20,352 bases of DNA from Sphingobium sp. CCH11-B1 (GTDB lineage Bacteria; Pseudomonadota; Alphaproteobacteria; Sphingomonadales; Sphingomonadaceae), in NCBI RefSeq assembly GCF_001556865.1, contig NZ_LSJY01000137.1, forward strand, positions 1 through 20,352, read 5' to 3'. The translations under genes and the position numbers were made by a program. Of the stretch, positions 5,831 through 13,281 are shown one piece after another. Every line of letters starts with the position of its first letter. The stretch's first letter is position 1. Below the pieces are notes generated by a model. That model was not told the origin of the DNA and made no database searches. It saw only the letters and a list, made by a program, of their open reading frames with translations.

Positions 5831-5881
5831 AGCGACCTACTGATTAAAAGTCAGTTGCTCTACCGACTGAGCTAAGGGCCC
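5806..5881 (-). tRNA. tRNA-Lys (anticodon TTT), CCA encoded
   Basis: The minus strand folds into a complete cloverleaf: acceptor GGGCCCT with AGGGCTC, D arm GCTC-AGTCGGTA-GAGC, anticodon arm ACTGA-CTTTTAA-TCAGT with anticodon TTT, variable AGGTC, T arm GCTGG-TTCGAAT-CCAGC, discriminator A and an encoded CCA (5806-5808). Without CCA it spans 5809-5881. Base pair 2-71 is G-U, whereas the usual partner would be C. The 3' end faces the integrated element, so the bases from the T arm onward may derive from the element's attP copy. Confidence 0.97.
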
Positions 5882-5903
5882 GCCTCATGGGGTGGAGGTC
5901 GCC

Positions 5904-6413
5904 CTAATGGCGGCGGGGGCGATGGTCAACCTTGGCTTTGGCTTTTTGCAGCCGGGCGTGGAGCTGTCGCACGGTCAAGCCGGACAAAGGGTCGCGCAGC
6001 CCTGGCCCTATGGCGGCAAGCGGCGTCAGCACGAACGCGCGGTCGCGCCAGGCGGCGTGCGGGATGATGAGCGTCCTGCTGCGCCATGCCCCGCCTGACC
6101 ACAGGATGATGTCGATATCCATGCTGCGCGCGCCCCAGCGACGATGCCGCCGACGGCCGAGGCGCATTTCGATGCCTTGCAGGAAGGCGAGCATCTCGGG
6201 CGGCGTCAGCCGGCTCTGGACGAGAAGCGCGGCGTTGGCGAACAGGCGGGAGGACGGACCTAGCGGCGGCGTCAAGATGGTGGGCGACAAAGCGACCACC
6301 CGCATCGTTTCGGCGATCAGCCTTGCCGCTTCCGACAGCAGCCGCGCAGGCGCGCGGCGGGCGGATAAGGGACGATTGGAACCCAGCGCCAGCGCATAGT
6401 CGTGCAGAGCCAT
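5904..6413 (-). CDS. folK: 2-amino-4-hydroxy-6-hydroxymethyldihydropteridine pyrophosphokinase
   Basis: The enzyme transfers pyrophosphate from ATP to 6-hydroxymethyl-7,8-dihydropterin in cytosolic folate synthesis. The 169-residue protein starts with LALGSNRP (pterin-binding loop), has RRWGARSMDIDIILW with the magnesium-binding D99 and D101 and the preceding basic loop, and then IIPHAAWRDRAFVLTPLAAI, the second HPPK signature. The ATG at 6413 is the only start that keeps the LGSN motif near the N-terminus. It is the last protein gene of the minus-strand run aguA, aguB, 69-aa gene, folK, 16 bases after the 69-aa gene, and lies just upstream of tRNA-Lys. Confidence 0.93.
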   Translation of the reverse strand: MALHDYALALGSNRPLSARRAPARLLSEAARLIAETMRVVALSPTILTPPLGPSSRLFANAALLVQSRLTPPEMLAFLQGIEMRLGRRRHRRWGARSMDIDIILWSGGAWRSRTLIIPHAAWRDRAFVLTPLAAIGPGLRDPLSGLTVRQLHARLQKAKAKVDHRPRRH

Positions 6414-6429
6414 GGGACCGTGACCCGGC

Positions 6430-6639
6430 TTAGCGCCGGTCCTCCTTCTCCTGCGCCTTCATCGCCGTATAGGCGGCCTCGCGCGCGTCCGGGGGCAAGG
6501 CCAGCAGGAAGCAGGTAGCGTCCCGATAGGTGAGGAACGGCCGTTGGTCCACGAGGACGGGAACCGTGCGGCCATTATACAGGCGCTTGAGGAATCGCTT
6601 CTGCGGGCGGGTCAATTCGTCCGGCTCGGCGTCCGCCAT
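6430..6639 (-). CDS. Conserved small protein, 69 aa
   Basis: The ATG at 6639 lies four bases after the aguB stop, and the frame ends 16 bases before folK, so it sits inside one transcript. The frame is open further upstream, but that part overlaps aguB and is a shadow. The product is charged and probably soluble: TRPQKRFLKRLYNGRTVPVL, then YRDATCFLLALPPDAREAAY and a Lys/Glu-rich tail. I see no known motif and assign no function. Tight packing and protein-like composition make it likely to be real. Confidence 0.75.
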   Translation of the reverse strand: MADAEPDELTRPQKRFLKRLYNGRTVPVLVDQRPFLTYRDATCFLLALPPDAREAAYTAMKAQEKEDRR

Positions 6640-6643
6640 TGTC

Positions 6644-7492
6644 TCAGATGTCCTGCGCGATGCGGGCGTAGAGTTCGGGCCGCCGGTCGCGGAAGAATCC
6701 CATACCCGCGCGGTGCGTTTTCGCCTTGGCGAGGTCCAGCGTGGCGACCAGCGCGCCATTGTCTTTCGCATCGGCTTCCGCCAGGAAATCGCCCCATTCG
6801 TCGCTGATGAAGCTGTGGCCATAGAAGAGCTGCCCTTCCTCGTCACCTATGCGGTTGGCTGCGATCACAGGCATGCAATTGCTGACCGCATGGCCGATCA
6901 TTGCGCGCCGCCACATCCGGCTGGTGTCGAGGTCGGCGTCATAGGGCTCGGAGCCGATCGCGGTCGGGTAGAACAGCATTTCCGCTCCCATCAGCGCCAT
7001 TACCCGCGCACTTTCGGGATACCATTGGTCCCAGCAGATGCCGACGCCGATCGTGCCGTATCGGGTGTTCCAGACCTTGAAGCCCGTGTTGCCGGGGCGG
7101 AAATAATATTTCTCCTCATAGCCCGGCCCGTCGGGGATATGGCTCTTGCGATAGACGCCCATGATCTCGCCTGCATCGTCGATCATGGCGAGCGAGTTGT
7201 AATAATGATGCCCGTCGCGCTCGAAAAAGCTGGTGGGGACATAGACGCCCAGTTCCTTCGCCAGCTTGCGCATCTCCTGCACCGCCGGATGGCTGTCGGT
7301 CGGCTGCGCGGTAGAGAAGAGCGCCTCGTCCTCCTGCCTGCAAAAATAGGGGCCTTCGAACAGTTCGGGCGGCAGGACGATCTTCGCGCCGCGCACGGCC
7401 GCCTTGCGCACATGGTCGGCGACCATGGCGATATTGTCGTCCATATCGTCCGAGAAGGCGAGCTGGAGCGCGGCGACGGTAACCTTGGTCAT
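6644..7492 (-). CDS. aguB: N-carbamoylputrescine amidohydrolase
   Basis: This cytosolic nitrilase-superfamily enzyme hydrolyses N-carbamoylputrescine to putrescine, CO2 and ammonia. The catalytic triad is visible: E43 (PPELFEGPYF), K116 (YRKSHIPDGPGY) and C153 (GICWDQWYPE). The length of 282 residues and the HIPDGPGYEEKYYF segment fit AguB rather than other nitrilases. The ATG at 7492 gives the usual MTKVTVAALQLAFS start; the frame stays open upstream inside aguA but that is a shadow. It follows the agmatine deiminase gene by 17 bases, and the two complete the agmatine route to putrescine. Confidence 0.94.
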   Translation of the reverse strand: MTKVTVAALQLAFSDDMDDNIAMVADHVRKAAVRGAKIVLPPELFEGPYFCRQEDEALFSTAQPTDSHPAVQEMRKLAKELGVYVPTSFFERDGHHYYNSLAMIDDAGEIMGVYRKSHIPDGPGYEEKYYFRPGNTGFKVWNTRYGTIGVGICWDQWYPESARVMALMGAEMLFYPTAIGSEPYDADLDTSRMWRRAMIGHAVSNCMPVIAANRIGDEEGQLFYGHSFISDEWGDFLAEADAKDNGALVATLDLAKAKTHRAGMGFFRDRRPELYARIAQDI

Positions 7493-7509
7493 TCTCTTTC
7501 CCGATCGGC

Positions 7510-8496
7510 TCAGAGGGAGGGCATCTGCTGGCTGCAGCAATGGAAGCTGCCGCCGCCGGATAATATGGCATCGCTGCGAAGTCCGACAATATCCCGGCCG
7601 GGGAAGAAGGGACGCAGCGCGTCGAGCGCGGCCTGATCGTTGGGGCGGCCGTAGACGGGAACAATGACCGCCGCATTGCCGACGTAGAAGTTCATGTAAC
7701 TGGCCGGGATCGCCTCGCCATTCATCTCGACCCGTCCGGGGGAGGGAATGTCCACCACCTCTACCCCATGCGCTTTTGCGCGCGCGCGCGCGTCGGCATA
7801 GATGGCGGCGTTGGGATCGTCGTCGCTCGTCGCCACCGGCAATGCCAGCTTCCCCGGCGCGACGAAGCGGGCGAGATTGTCGACATGCCCGTCCGTATGG
7901 TCGTTCATCAGCCCGTCGCCCAGCCATAGCATGTCCGAAAGGCCGAGGCTGCCCGCCAGCAAGGTTTCGATCTTGCCCCGGTCCAGGTCCGGGTTGCGGT
8001 TGGGGTTGAGCAGGCATTGCTCGGTCGTCACGAACAGGCCGGTTCCGTCCGTGTCGATCGCACCGCCCTCGAACACCCAATGCTGGGTTTGCGTCGGCAG
8101 GTCCGTGGTGGCCGCCAGCCGCGCGCCGATATCCTCGTCGCCGGGCATGCGATATTTGCCGCCCCAGCCGTTGAAGCCGAAATCGACCAGCGCGCGGTGG
8201 CCTTTCCCGTCCAGCACGGCGATCGGCGCGGTGTCGCGCAGCCATATGTCGCCCAGATGCTGAACAATGATGTGGACAGCCGGAGCGGTCATTTCACGCG
8301 CGATCGATGCGTCCATTTCGTTGTCCACGACCAGCCGGACTTCTTCCCCCCGGCCATCGGCGTGAAGGGCGCTGGCGAAGGCGCCGATCTGCGCGCGCGC
8401 GGCATCGAACGCGCCCGGCCATTCGGCGGGGTTGGTCGGGAAGCCGATCCAGGTCCAGTCGTGCGGCGCCCATTCGGCGGGCATGCGGAAAGTCAT
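7510..8496 (-). CDS. aguA: Agmatine deiminase
   Basis: The enzyme converts agmatine to N-carbamoylputrescine and ammonia. The 328-residue protein has the guanidino-group-modifying fold hallmarks: MPAEWAPHDWTWIGFP at the N-terminus, RDTAPIAV, FEGGAIDTDG, HTDGHVDNLARF and the C-terminal GGGSFHCCSQQ, in which C320 aligns with the catalytic cysteine and is followed by an unusual second cysteine (C321). The ATG at 8496 is chosen because the conserved N-terminus starts there; the open frame beyond it has no family sequence. It heads the minus-strand operon with aguB. A 15-base alternating GC run (7778-7792) lies inside and encodes an Ala/Arg repeat. Confidence 0.95.
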   Translation of the reverse strand: MTFRMPAEWAPHDWTWIGFPTNPAEWPGAFDAARAQIGAFASALHADGRGEEVRLVVDNEMDASIAREMTAPAVHIIVQHLGDIWLRDTAPIAVLDGKGHRALVDFGFNGWGGKYRMPGDEDIGARLAATTDLPTQTQHWVFEGGAIDTDGTGLFVTTEQCLLNPNRNPDLDRGKIETLLAGSLGLSDMLWLGDGLMNDHTDGHVDNLARFVAPGKLALPVATSDDDPNAAIYADARARAKAHGVEVVDIPSPGRVEMNGEAIPASYMNFYVGNAAVIVPVYGRPNDQAALDALRPFFPGRDIVGLRSDAILSGGGSFHCCSQQMPSL

Positions 8497-8593
8497 GAAA
8501 TCTCGTCCTTGCTCGGCGCGGGCCGATCCGTGATATCGGGATGGTGCGCGCTCCATAACGCGCTGGACCGTATCTGGACAGAGGGCGAAAGCC

Positions 8594-9046
8594 ATGAAGG
8601 CAGGAGTTTCAATCGTCGCGGCGGCATTGCTGCTGATGCGGGCGGGTGCAGCAGGGGCGGCGGACCTGCCCGATTGGCTTACCGGCGAATGGCAGCAGCA
8701 ACGTGGCGATCGCTGGGCCGAGGAGGTATGGACGCTGCCGCGCGGCGGCGTGATGATCGGGGTGGGGCGCACAGGGCGCGGCGAGAGCCTGTCGGGCTGG
8801 GAAGTGATGCGGATCGTGCGCGCGGGCGACGGCACGCTCGCCTTCCACGCTGCGCCGGAGGGCGGGGCGGCGACCATATTTCCGGCGGTGGAGCAGGGCG
8901 TGCGCGACATCATCTTCGCCAATCCCGCCCATGATTATCCGCAGCGCATCCGCTACTGGCGCGAAGGGCGGCTGTTGATGGCGGAAACGTCGAACATGGA
9001 CGGCAGCGGCGCGCAAAGCTGGACCTATTCCCCGGCGGGGGAATAG
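8594..9046 (+). CDS. Secreted DUF6265-like protein
   Basis: The 150-residue protein begins with a signal peptide (MKAGVSIVAAALLLMRAGAA, cleavage likely after GA before ADLPDW), so it should be exported. The mature part contains DWLTGEWQQQRGDRWAEEVW, PRGGVMIGVGRTGRG, and NPAHDYPQRIRYW, a pattern I recognise from the DUF6265 beta-barrel family. The function is unknown. GAGGG at 8581-8585 lies eight bases before the ATG. It is divergent from aguA with 97 bases between, and converges on the M28 peptidase with 12 bases between the two stops. Confidence 0.85.
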   Translation: MKAGVSIVAAALLLMRAGAAGAADLPDWLTGEWQQQRGDRWAEEVWTLPRGGVMIGVGRTGRGESLSGWEVMRIVRAGDGTLAFHAAPEGGAATIFPAVEQGVRDIIFANPAHDYPQRIRYWREGRLLMAETSNMDGSGAQSWTYSPAGE

Positions 9047-9058
9047 GCCCGACTGTCC

Positions 9059-10732
9059 TTATTTCGCCGCCCGGTCCTTGTCGCGGATGGCGCGGAATTC
9101 GTCGCCCGCCACCCAGTTGGGCCAGTCCTTCGTGGTGGCCAAGTCACGGCCCACGGCATAATAGAGCTTCAGGTCGGCGAGCACGCCGCTCCAGTCCCAG
9201 TTGGGATCATATTCATCCTTCGGCCCGTGATAGCGGTTCTTGGTATAATCCTCCGCCGCGGCCATGCCGGCCGCCGTGCCGCCCTTCACCAGATCCTCGC
9301 CACCCTCGAAATAGAGCATCGGCAGCCCGTGCTTGGCGAAGCTGAAATGGTCGGATCGGTAGTAGAAGCCCTTTTCCGGCGTCGGTTCCAGCGTGGCGAC
9401 GCGGCCTTGCGCGGCGAGCGCGCGGTCGAGATAGGCGTCGAGCTGTGACTTGCCCTTGCCGATGACGACGACATTCTTGGCAAGACCCGCGACGCTCAGC
9501 GCGTCCATGTTGACGCCGCCCACCGTCTGGCGGAAGGGGAATACCGGATGCGCGCCATAATAGGCCGATCCCAGCAGGCCCGATTCCTCGCCCGTCACCG
9601 CCAGGAACACCTGGCTGCGGTCAGTAGGTCCGGCCTTCATATTGGCCTCAGCCAGCGCCACGAGCGCCGCGGTCCCGGTGGCATTGTCCACCGCGCCGTT
9701 GCAGATGTCGTCGCCATCGGGCGCGGCCTGGCAGTGGCCCAGATGGTCCCAATGCGCGCTGTAGAGCACATATTCGTTCGGCCGCGTCTTGCCCGGCAGC
9801 AGCGCGACGACATTCTTCGAACTATGCTTGCGCAGGTCATTGTCGAAGGAGACGCTGGCGGTGACGCCGGTCAGCGGTACGGCCTTGAAGCCCTTTTGCT
9901 TGGCCGCCGCCATCTGCTGGTCGAGGTCAAGGCCAGCGCTGGCGAAGAGGGCCGCCGCCTTGTCCTTCTGGATCCAGCCGATCGCCTGAGACTGGTCGGC
10001 ATTGCCGTTGGCGCTGTCGGCGACGTGCTGTGCGCCAGTCCAGCTCGACTGGACCACGTTCCAGCCATAGGCAGCGGGGATCGTGTCGTGGACGATGATC
10101 GCGGCGGCCGCGCCCTGCCGCGCGGCTTCCTCATATTTGTACGTCCAGCGACCATAATAGGTCATCGCCCGGCCGTTGAACGGGCCGGTCAGCCCCTGCG
10201 TCTCATAATCGGGATCGTTGACCAGGATGATGACCGTCTTTCCCTTCACATCCAGGCCGGCATAGTCGTTCCAGCCCTTTTCGGGCGCGTTGATGCCATA
10301 GCCCACGAATACGACCGGGCTGTCCTTGACCTCGATGTGCGGCTGGGTGGTGCGATAGGTGCCGATCACCATCTCCGGGCCGTAGGCAGCCGTGATGGCG
10401 GCCTTGCCGCCCGAGAAGGTGAGGGGGGAGACATTCTTCGCGTTGATCTCGACCAGCGGAACGTCCTGAAACCAGCTGCCCTTGTTGCCGGGCTTCAGGC
10501 CCAGCTTGCCGAAGTCGGCGGCGAGCAGGGCAAGCGTCTTGTCTTCGCCGGGCGTGCCGGGCGCGCGGCCTTCATAGGCATCCGAAGACAGTTCCTTCAC
10601 CAGCCGCTTCATCGTGTCGATGGAAGGATCCACGCCCTTCTTCGCGGCGGCTGCCTTCGCCGGCGCGGCCTGCGCGACGAGGGGGGAGGAAAGGGCGAGG
10701 ATGGCGGCGATCGCGGCGATGGAACTGCGCAT
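9059..10732 (-). CDS. Exported M28-family zinc aminopeptidase
   Basis: A 557-residue protein with a signal peptide (MRSSIAAIAAILALSSPLVA, then AQA-type cleavage) and a co-catalytic di-zinc M28 domain. Ligands are visible as H327 and D329 (SAHWDHLGH), D349 (AVDNATGT), E382-E383 (TGEESGLLGSAYY), D410 (NMDALS) and H462 (RSDHFSF). A PA-like insert occurs before the peptidase core (about residues 150-310, with YGRWTYKYEEAARQGAAAAI). It should remove N-terminal residues from peptides in the periplasm or outside. The start at 10732 is preceded by GAGGG and gives the signal peptide; earlier in-frame starts lack it. It is monocistronic as far as seen. Confidence 0.92.
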   Translation of the reverse strand: MRSSIAAIAAILALSSPLVAQAAPAKAAAAKKGVDPSIDTMKRLVKELSSDAYEGRAPGTPGEDKTLALLAADFGKLGLKPGNKGSWFQDVPLVEINAKNVSPLTFSGGKAAITAAYGPEMVIGTYRTTQPHIEVKDSPVVFVGYGINAPEKGWNDYAGLDVKGKTVIILVNDPDYETQGLTGPFNGRAMTYYGRWTYKYEEAARQGAAAAIIVHDTIPAAYGWNVVQSSWTGAQHVADSANGNADQSQAIGWIQKDKAAALFASAGLDLDQQMAAAKQKGFKAVPLTGVTASVSFDNDLRKHSSKNVVALLPGKTRPNEYVLYSAHWDHLGHCQAAPDGDDICNGAVDNATGTAALVALAEANMKAGPTDRSQVFLAVTGEESGLLGSAYYGAHPVFPFRQTVGGVNMDALSVAGLAKNVVVIGKGKSQLDAYLDRALAAQGRVATLEPTPEKGFYYRSDHFSFAKHGLPMLYFEGGEDLVKGGTAAGMAAAEDYTKNRYHGPKDEYDPNWDWSGVLADLKLYYAVGRDLATTKDWPNWVAGDEFRAIRDKDRAAK

Positions 10733-10809
10733 GGGGTGATCCCTCTGTTTTACAACTGGCCAGGTGATGCCACCGCCCAGCAAGGCGCGCAAGATTGTTG
10801 CGCGCAAGG

Positions 10810-10842
10810 AAAAGGGCGGCACCCTTGCGGGGCCGCCCTTTT
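10810..10842 (-). terminator. Rho-independent terminator of rpsD
   Basis: AAAAGGGCGGC (10810-10820) pairs perfectly with GCCGCCCTTTT (10832-10842) around an 11-base loop. The GC-rich stem with flanking A and T runs works on either strand. It lies 22 bases beyond the rpsD stop codon, so its main job is ending the minus-strand rpsD transcript; it also separates rpsD from the M28 peptidase promoter region. Confidence 0.88.
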
Positions 10843-10864
10843 CTGAAGTCTTTGTCCGAAGGAC

Positions 10865-11479
10865 TTAGCGCGAATAGAATTCGACGACCAGGTTCGGCTC
10901 CATCTTCACCGGATAGGGCACTTCGTCCAGCGTGGGTACGCGGACATAAGTGACCTTGGCGGTGCCATCGGGCGACACATAGTCAGGGATGTCGCGCTCG
11001 GGCAGGCTCTGGGCTTCCAGAACCAGCGCCATTTCCTGCGCCTTCTTGCCCAGCGTGACCTCGTCGCCCGGCTTCACCAGACGCGACGCGATGTTGCACT
11101 TCACGCCGTTCACATAGATGTGACCGTGGCTGACGATCTGACGGGCCGACCAGATGGTGGGGGCGAACTTGGCGCGATACACGACCGCGTCGAGGCGACG
11201 TTCCAGCAGGCCGATGAGGTTCTGGCCAGTGTCACCCTTCATACGGGCAGCCTCGACATAGTTCTTCTTGAACTGCTTTTCGGTGATGTCGCCGTAATAG
11301 CCCTTCAGCTTCTGCTTGGCGCGAAGCTGGATACCATAGTCGGACATCTTGCCCTTGCGGCGCTGGCCGTGCTGACCGGGGCCATATTCCCGCTTGTTGA
11401 CCGGGCTCTTCGGACGACCCCAGATGTTTTCGCCCATCCGGCGGTCGAGCTTGTACTTGGCGCTGGAACGCTTCGACAT
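10865..11479 (-). CDS. rpsD: 30S ribosomal protein S4
   Basis: S4 binds 16S rRNA early in 30S assembly and guards decoding fidelity. The 204-residue length and sequence are standard: [20 protein letters not shown], then [27 protein letters not shown] and the S4 RNA-binding domain [14 protein letters not shown], with the typical C-terminal [17 protein letters not shown]. The ATG at 11479 has GAGGAAAG just upstream; the open frame above it is noncoding leader. It stands alone, with a terminator after it and a leader of about 160 bases that holds a large hairpin. Confidence 0.98.
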   Translation of the reverse strand: MSKRSSAKYKLDRRMGENIWGRPKSPVNKREYGPGQHGQRRKGKMSDYGIQLRAKQKLKGYYGDITEKQFKKNYVEAARMKGDTGQNLIGLLERRLDAVVYRAKFAPTIWSARQIVSHGHIYVNGVKCNIASRLVKPGDEVTLGKKAQEMALVLEAQSLPERDIPDYVSPDGTAKVTYVRVPTLDEVPYPVKMEPNLVVEFYSR

Positions 11480-11508
11480 AAATCTTTCCTCAAATGCTTC
11501 TGACGTTG

Positions 11509-11557
11509 TTCGCCTTCCTGATCCGAAAACCGGTTCCCACTTTTCGGGGAAGGCGAA
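11509..11557. repeat. Nested inverted repeat in the rpsD leader
   Basis: Outer arms TTCGCCTTCC (11509-11518) and GGAAGGCGAA (11548-11557) pair over ten bases; inside them CCGAAAA (11523-11529) pairs with TTTTCGG (11541-11547) around an 11-base loop. A four-base bulge TGAT is the only asymmetry. The inner part (CCGAAAACCGGTTCCCAC plus TTTTCGG) matches, from memory, a palindromic repeat abundant in alphaproteobacterial genomes. It lies 29 bases upstream of the rpsD start, inside the probable 5' untranslated region, so it may be a dispersed repeat, an RNA control element or both. Confidence 0.7.
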
Positions 11558-11642
11558 TGTTATTTCCGGTATCGCCTGTATCCCGTATTTCAGGGGCAGG
11601 GCCACCGCTTCACCGGAGTGCGGAGCCAATTGCGAAGGCGCG

Positions 11643-11671
11643 CCTATGACGAGGGGAAGCGGGCATGTCAA
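11643..11671 (-). promoter_or_regulatory. Candidate rpsD promoter
   Basis: On the minus strand TTGACA (complement of 11666-11671) is a perfect -35 hexamer, followed after 17 bases by CATAGG (complement of 11643-11648), a weak -10. The spacing is ideal and the site reads toward rpsD. It would give a leader of roughly 160 bases. A start site has not been shown, and the -10 match is poor. Confidence 0.45.
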
Positions 11672-11711
11672 GCCCTCGACAGGCCGTGCCGGACGGCTTA
11701 GGTCCACTCCC

Positions 11712-12008
11712 ATGAACCCCGAAAGCTATACGACCATGGCGCAGGTGCGCGCGGGCGTCGACAATCTGGACCGCCAGATCGTCGCCCTGCTGGCCCAGCG
11801 TTTCGCCCATATGCGCGCGGCCGCGCGGATCAAGCAGGATCGCGGCGCCGTCCGCGACGAAGCGCGCAAGGCGGAGGTGATCGCTAATGCCCGTGCCGAG
11901 GCGGAAGCGGTCGGACTGCCGGGCGGGATGATCGCGGACCTGTGGGATCATCTGGTCGAACTGTCCATCGCCTATGAGATGGAGGCGTTTGACCGGACCA
12001 GAGGCTAA
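11712..12008 (+). CDS. Chorismate mutase (AroQ class)
   Basis: A 98-residue all-helical protein that should convert chorismate to prephenate in phenylalanine and tyrosine synthesis. Helix 1 carries R13 and R30 ([20 protein letters not shown]), followed by K41 and the R48-D49-E50 segment ([19 protein letters not shown]), as expected for the AroQ active site; the last helix ends [10 protein letters not shown]. Length is typical of a free-standing domain. Isochorismate pyruvate-lyase (PchB type) shares the fold and cannot be fully excluded, but no siderophore genes are near. The ATG at 11712 sits where the conserved N-terminus begins. Its TAA interlocks with the trmJ stop on the other strand. 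Confidence 0.87.
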   Translation: MNPESYTTMAQVRAGVDNLDRQIVALLAQRFAHMRAAARIKQDRGAVRDEARKAEVIANARAEAEAVGLPGGMIADLWDHLVELSIAYEMEAFDRTRG

Positions 12009-12733
12009 CGCGAGCGTGGATTGCCGAGCGAAGACAGCACGCCACGCAGGGTGCGGACTTCCAGATGGTTCCAGCCGGGCTTCGTCAGCAGGTTGCGCAG
12101 CGTCCGCTTCGTCGCGGGCGCGCGGTCGGGCGGGAAGAAATAGCCGGCCCCCTCCAGCAGCGTCTCGAACTGGGCGATCATGCCCTCCAGTTCCTCCTGC
12201 GGGGCGGGTTCGCCAAGGTCGGTGACGGTCGGCTGCGCCAGCTTCGCCTGTTTGGACCATTCATAGGCGCACAGGATCACCGCCTGCGCCAGGTTGAGCG
12301 AGCCGAAATCCGGATTGATCGGCACCGTCAATATCGTGCGGGCGAGCGCGACATCCTCTGTCTCCAGCCCGGAGCGCTCGGGGCCGAAGACATAAGCGCT
12401 GCGCCCCTGGGCAGCATGGATTTCGCGCGCCGCCTCCTCGGGCGTCACGACCGGCTTGGTCACGCCGCGCTTGCGGACCGTGGTCGCATAGACATGGGCG
12501 CAGTCGGCCACCGCGTCCGCCAGCGTCTCATAGACCTGCGCGCCATCCAGAACCACGTCCGCGCCAGCCGCGGCCGGCCCTGCGTCGGGATTGGGCCAGC
12601 CATCGCGCGGCGATACCAGCCGCATTTCGGTGAGCCCGAAATTCAGCATCGCGCGCGCAGCCTTCCCGATATTCTCGCCGAGCTGAGGACGGACAAGGAC
12701 GATGACGGGGGTGGAGGAGGCAGCGTCACTCAC
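12005..12733 (-). CDS. trmJ: TrmJ-like tRNA 2'-O-methyltransferase (SpoU/TrmH family)
   Basis: This S-adenosylmethionine enzyme probably methylates the ribose of position 32 in tRNAs. SPOUT motifs are clear: [20 protein letters not shown] (N21, motif 1), [10 protein letters not shown] (E119, R120, motif 2) and [16 protein letters not shown] (S145-N147, motif 3, cofactor knot). At 242 residues with a helical C-terminal extension it fits TrmJ better than TrmH. I start at GTG 12733, which has AGGAGG a few bases upstream and overlaps the nrdR stop; upstream frame inside nrdR is a shadow. It ends the rpiB-glyA-nrdR-trmJ run. Confidence 0.88.
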   Translation of the reverse strand: MSDAASSTPVIVLVRPQLGENIGKAARAMLNFGLTEMRLVSPRDGWPNPDAGPAAAGADVVLDGAQVYETLADAVADCAHVYATTVRKRGVTKPVVTPEEAAREIHAAQGRSAYVFGPERSGLETEDVALARTILTVPINPDFGSLNLAQAVILCAYEWSKQAKLAQPTVTDLGEPAPQEELEGMIAQFETLLEGAGYFFPPDRAPATKRTLRNLLTKPGWNHLEVRTLRGVLSSLGNPRSR

Positions 12734-13187
12734 GCGCCACCTCCTGCACGGTGCCCGCAAATTCCTCGAAATCCTTGGCGTCAGTGAAATCCTTGTAGAC
12801 GCTGGCGAAGCGGATATAGGCGACACTGTCCAGGCGCTTTAAGCCCTCCATCACCATTTCGCCGATGGCGCGCGCGGGGATTTCGCTTTCGCCACTGGTT
12901 TCGAGCTGGCGCTGGATACCGGAGATGAGCTTTTCCAGGCGGCTGGGATCGATGGGCCGTTTGCGGCAGGCGATGCCGATGGAGCGGGCCAGCTTGTCGC
13001 GGTCGAAGGCTTCCTTGCGCCCCTCGCTCTTCACCACCCAGATGTCGCGCAACTGGATGCGTTCGAACGTGGTGAACCGCGCGCCACATGCCTCGCACTG
13101 GCGGCGGCGACGGATGGCGGCATTGTCCTCCGTCGGACGGCTGTCCTTCACCTGGCTGTCTTCATGGGAACAGAAGGGGCAGCGCAT
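12726..13187 (-). CDS. nrdR: Transcriptional repressor NrdR
   Basis: NrdR represses ribonucleotide reductase genes when dATP/ATP occupy its ATP-cone. The 153-residue protein has the N-terminal zinc ribbon (C3, C6, C31, C34: [17 protein letters not shown] and [17 protein letters not shown]) and the ATP-cone beginning at [20 protein letters not shown]. The length is standard and the ATG at 13187 is unambiguous. It follows glyA after a 94-base gap containing a palindrome and overlaps trmJ by eight bases. The glyA-nrdR neighbourhood is common in proteobacteria. Confidence 0.97.
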   Translation of the reverse strand: MRCPFCSHEDSQVKDSRPTEDNAAIRRRRQCEACGARFTTFERIQLRDIWVVKSEGRKEAFDRDKLARSIGIACRKRPIDPSRLEKLISGIQRQLETSGESEIPARAIGEMVMEGLKRLDSVAYIRFASVYKDFTDAKDFEEFAGTVQEVARE

Positions 13188-13199
13188 TTACATCATTCT

Positions 13200-13269
13200 C
13201 CGTTCGTTTCGAGCGAAGTCGAGAAACCCTGGCGTGAGACCCGTTTCTCGACAAGCTCGAAACGAACGG
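13200..13269. repeat. Extragenic palindrome between glyA and nrdR
   Basis: CCGTTCGTTTCGAGC (13200-13214) is matched perfectly by GCTCGAAACGAACGG (13255-13269). Inside, GTCGAGAAAC (13218-13227) pairs with GTTTCTCGAC (13243-13252), separated by a small GAA/AA internal loop and a 15-base loop. I recall closely similar 'GTTCGTTTCGAGC...GTCGAGAAAC' palindromes scattered between genes in sphingomonad genomes, so this looks like a REP-type repeat. There is no T-run on either side, so it is not a standard terminator, though it could slow decay or reduce read-through within the glyA-nrdR transcript. Confidence 0.8.
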
Positions 13270-13281
13270 CTCTCCTCGCCC

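Noticed and set aside
6530..7636. 368-codon plus-strand open frame opposite aguB
   Set aside because: Antisense to an enzyme with a complete catalytic triad; no domain of its own.
7493..8245. Long N-terminal extension of the aguB frame through aguA
   Set aside because: The conserved AguB N-terminus begins at 7492 and the extension lies out of frame within aguA.
9548..10846. 432-codon plus-strand open frame opposite the M28 peptidase
   Set aside because: Antisense shadow; the peptidase on the minus strand has all metal ligands and a signal peptide.
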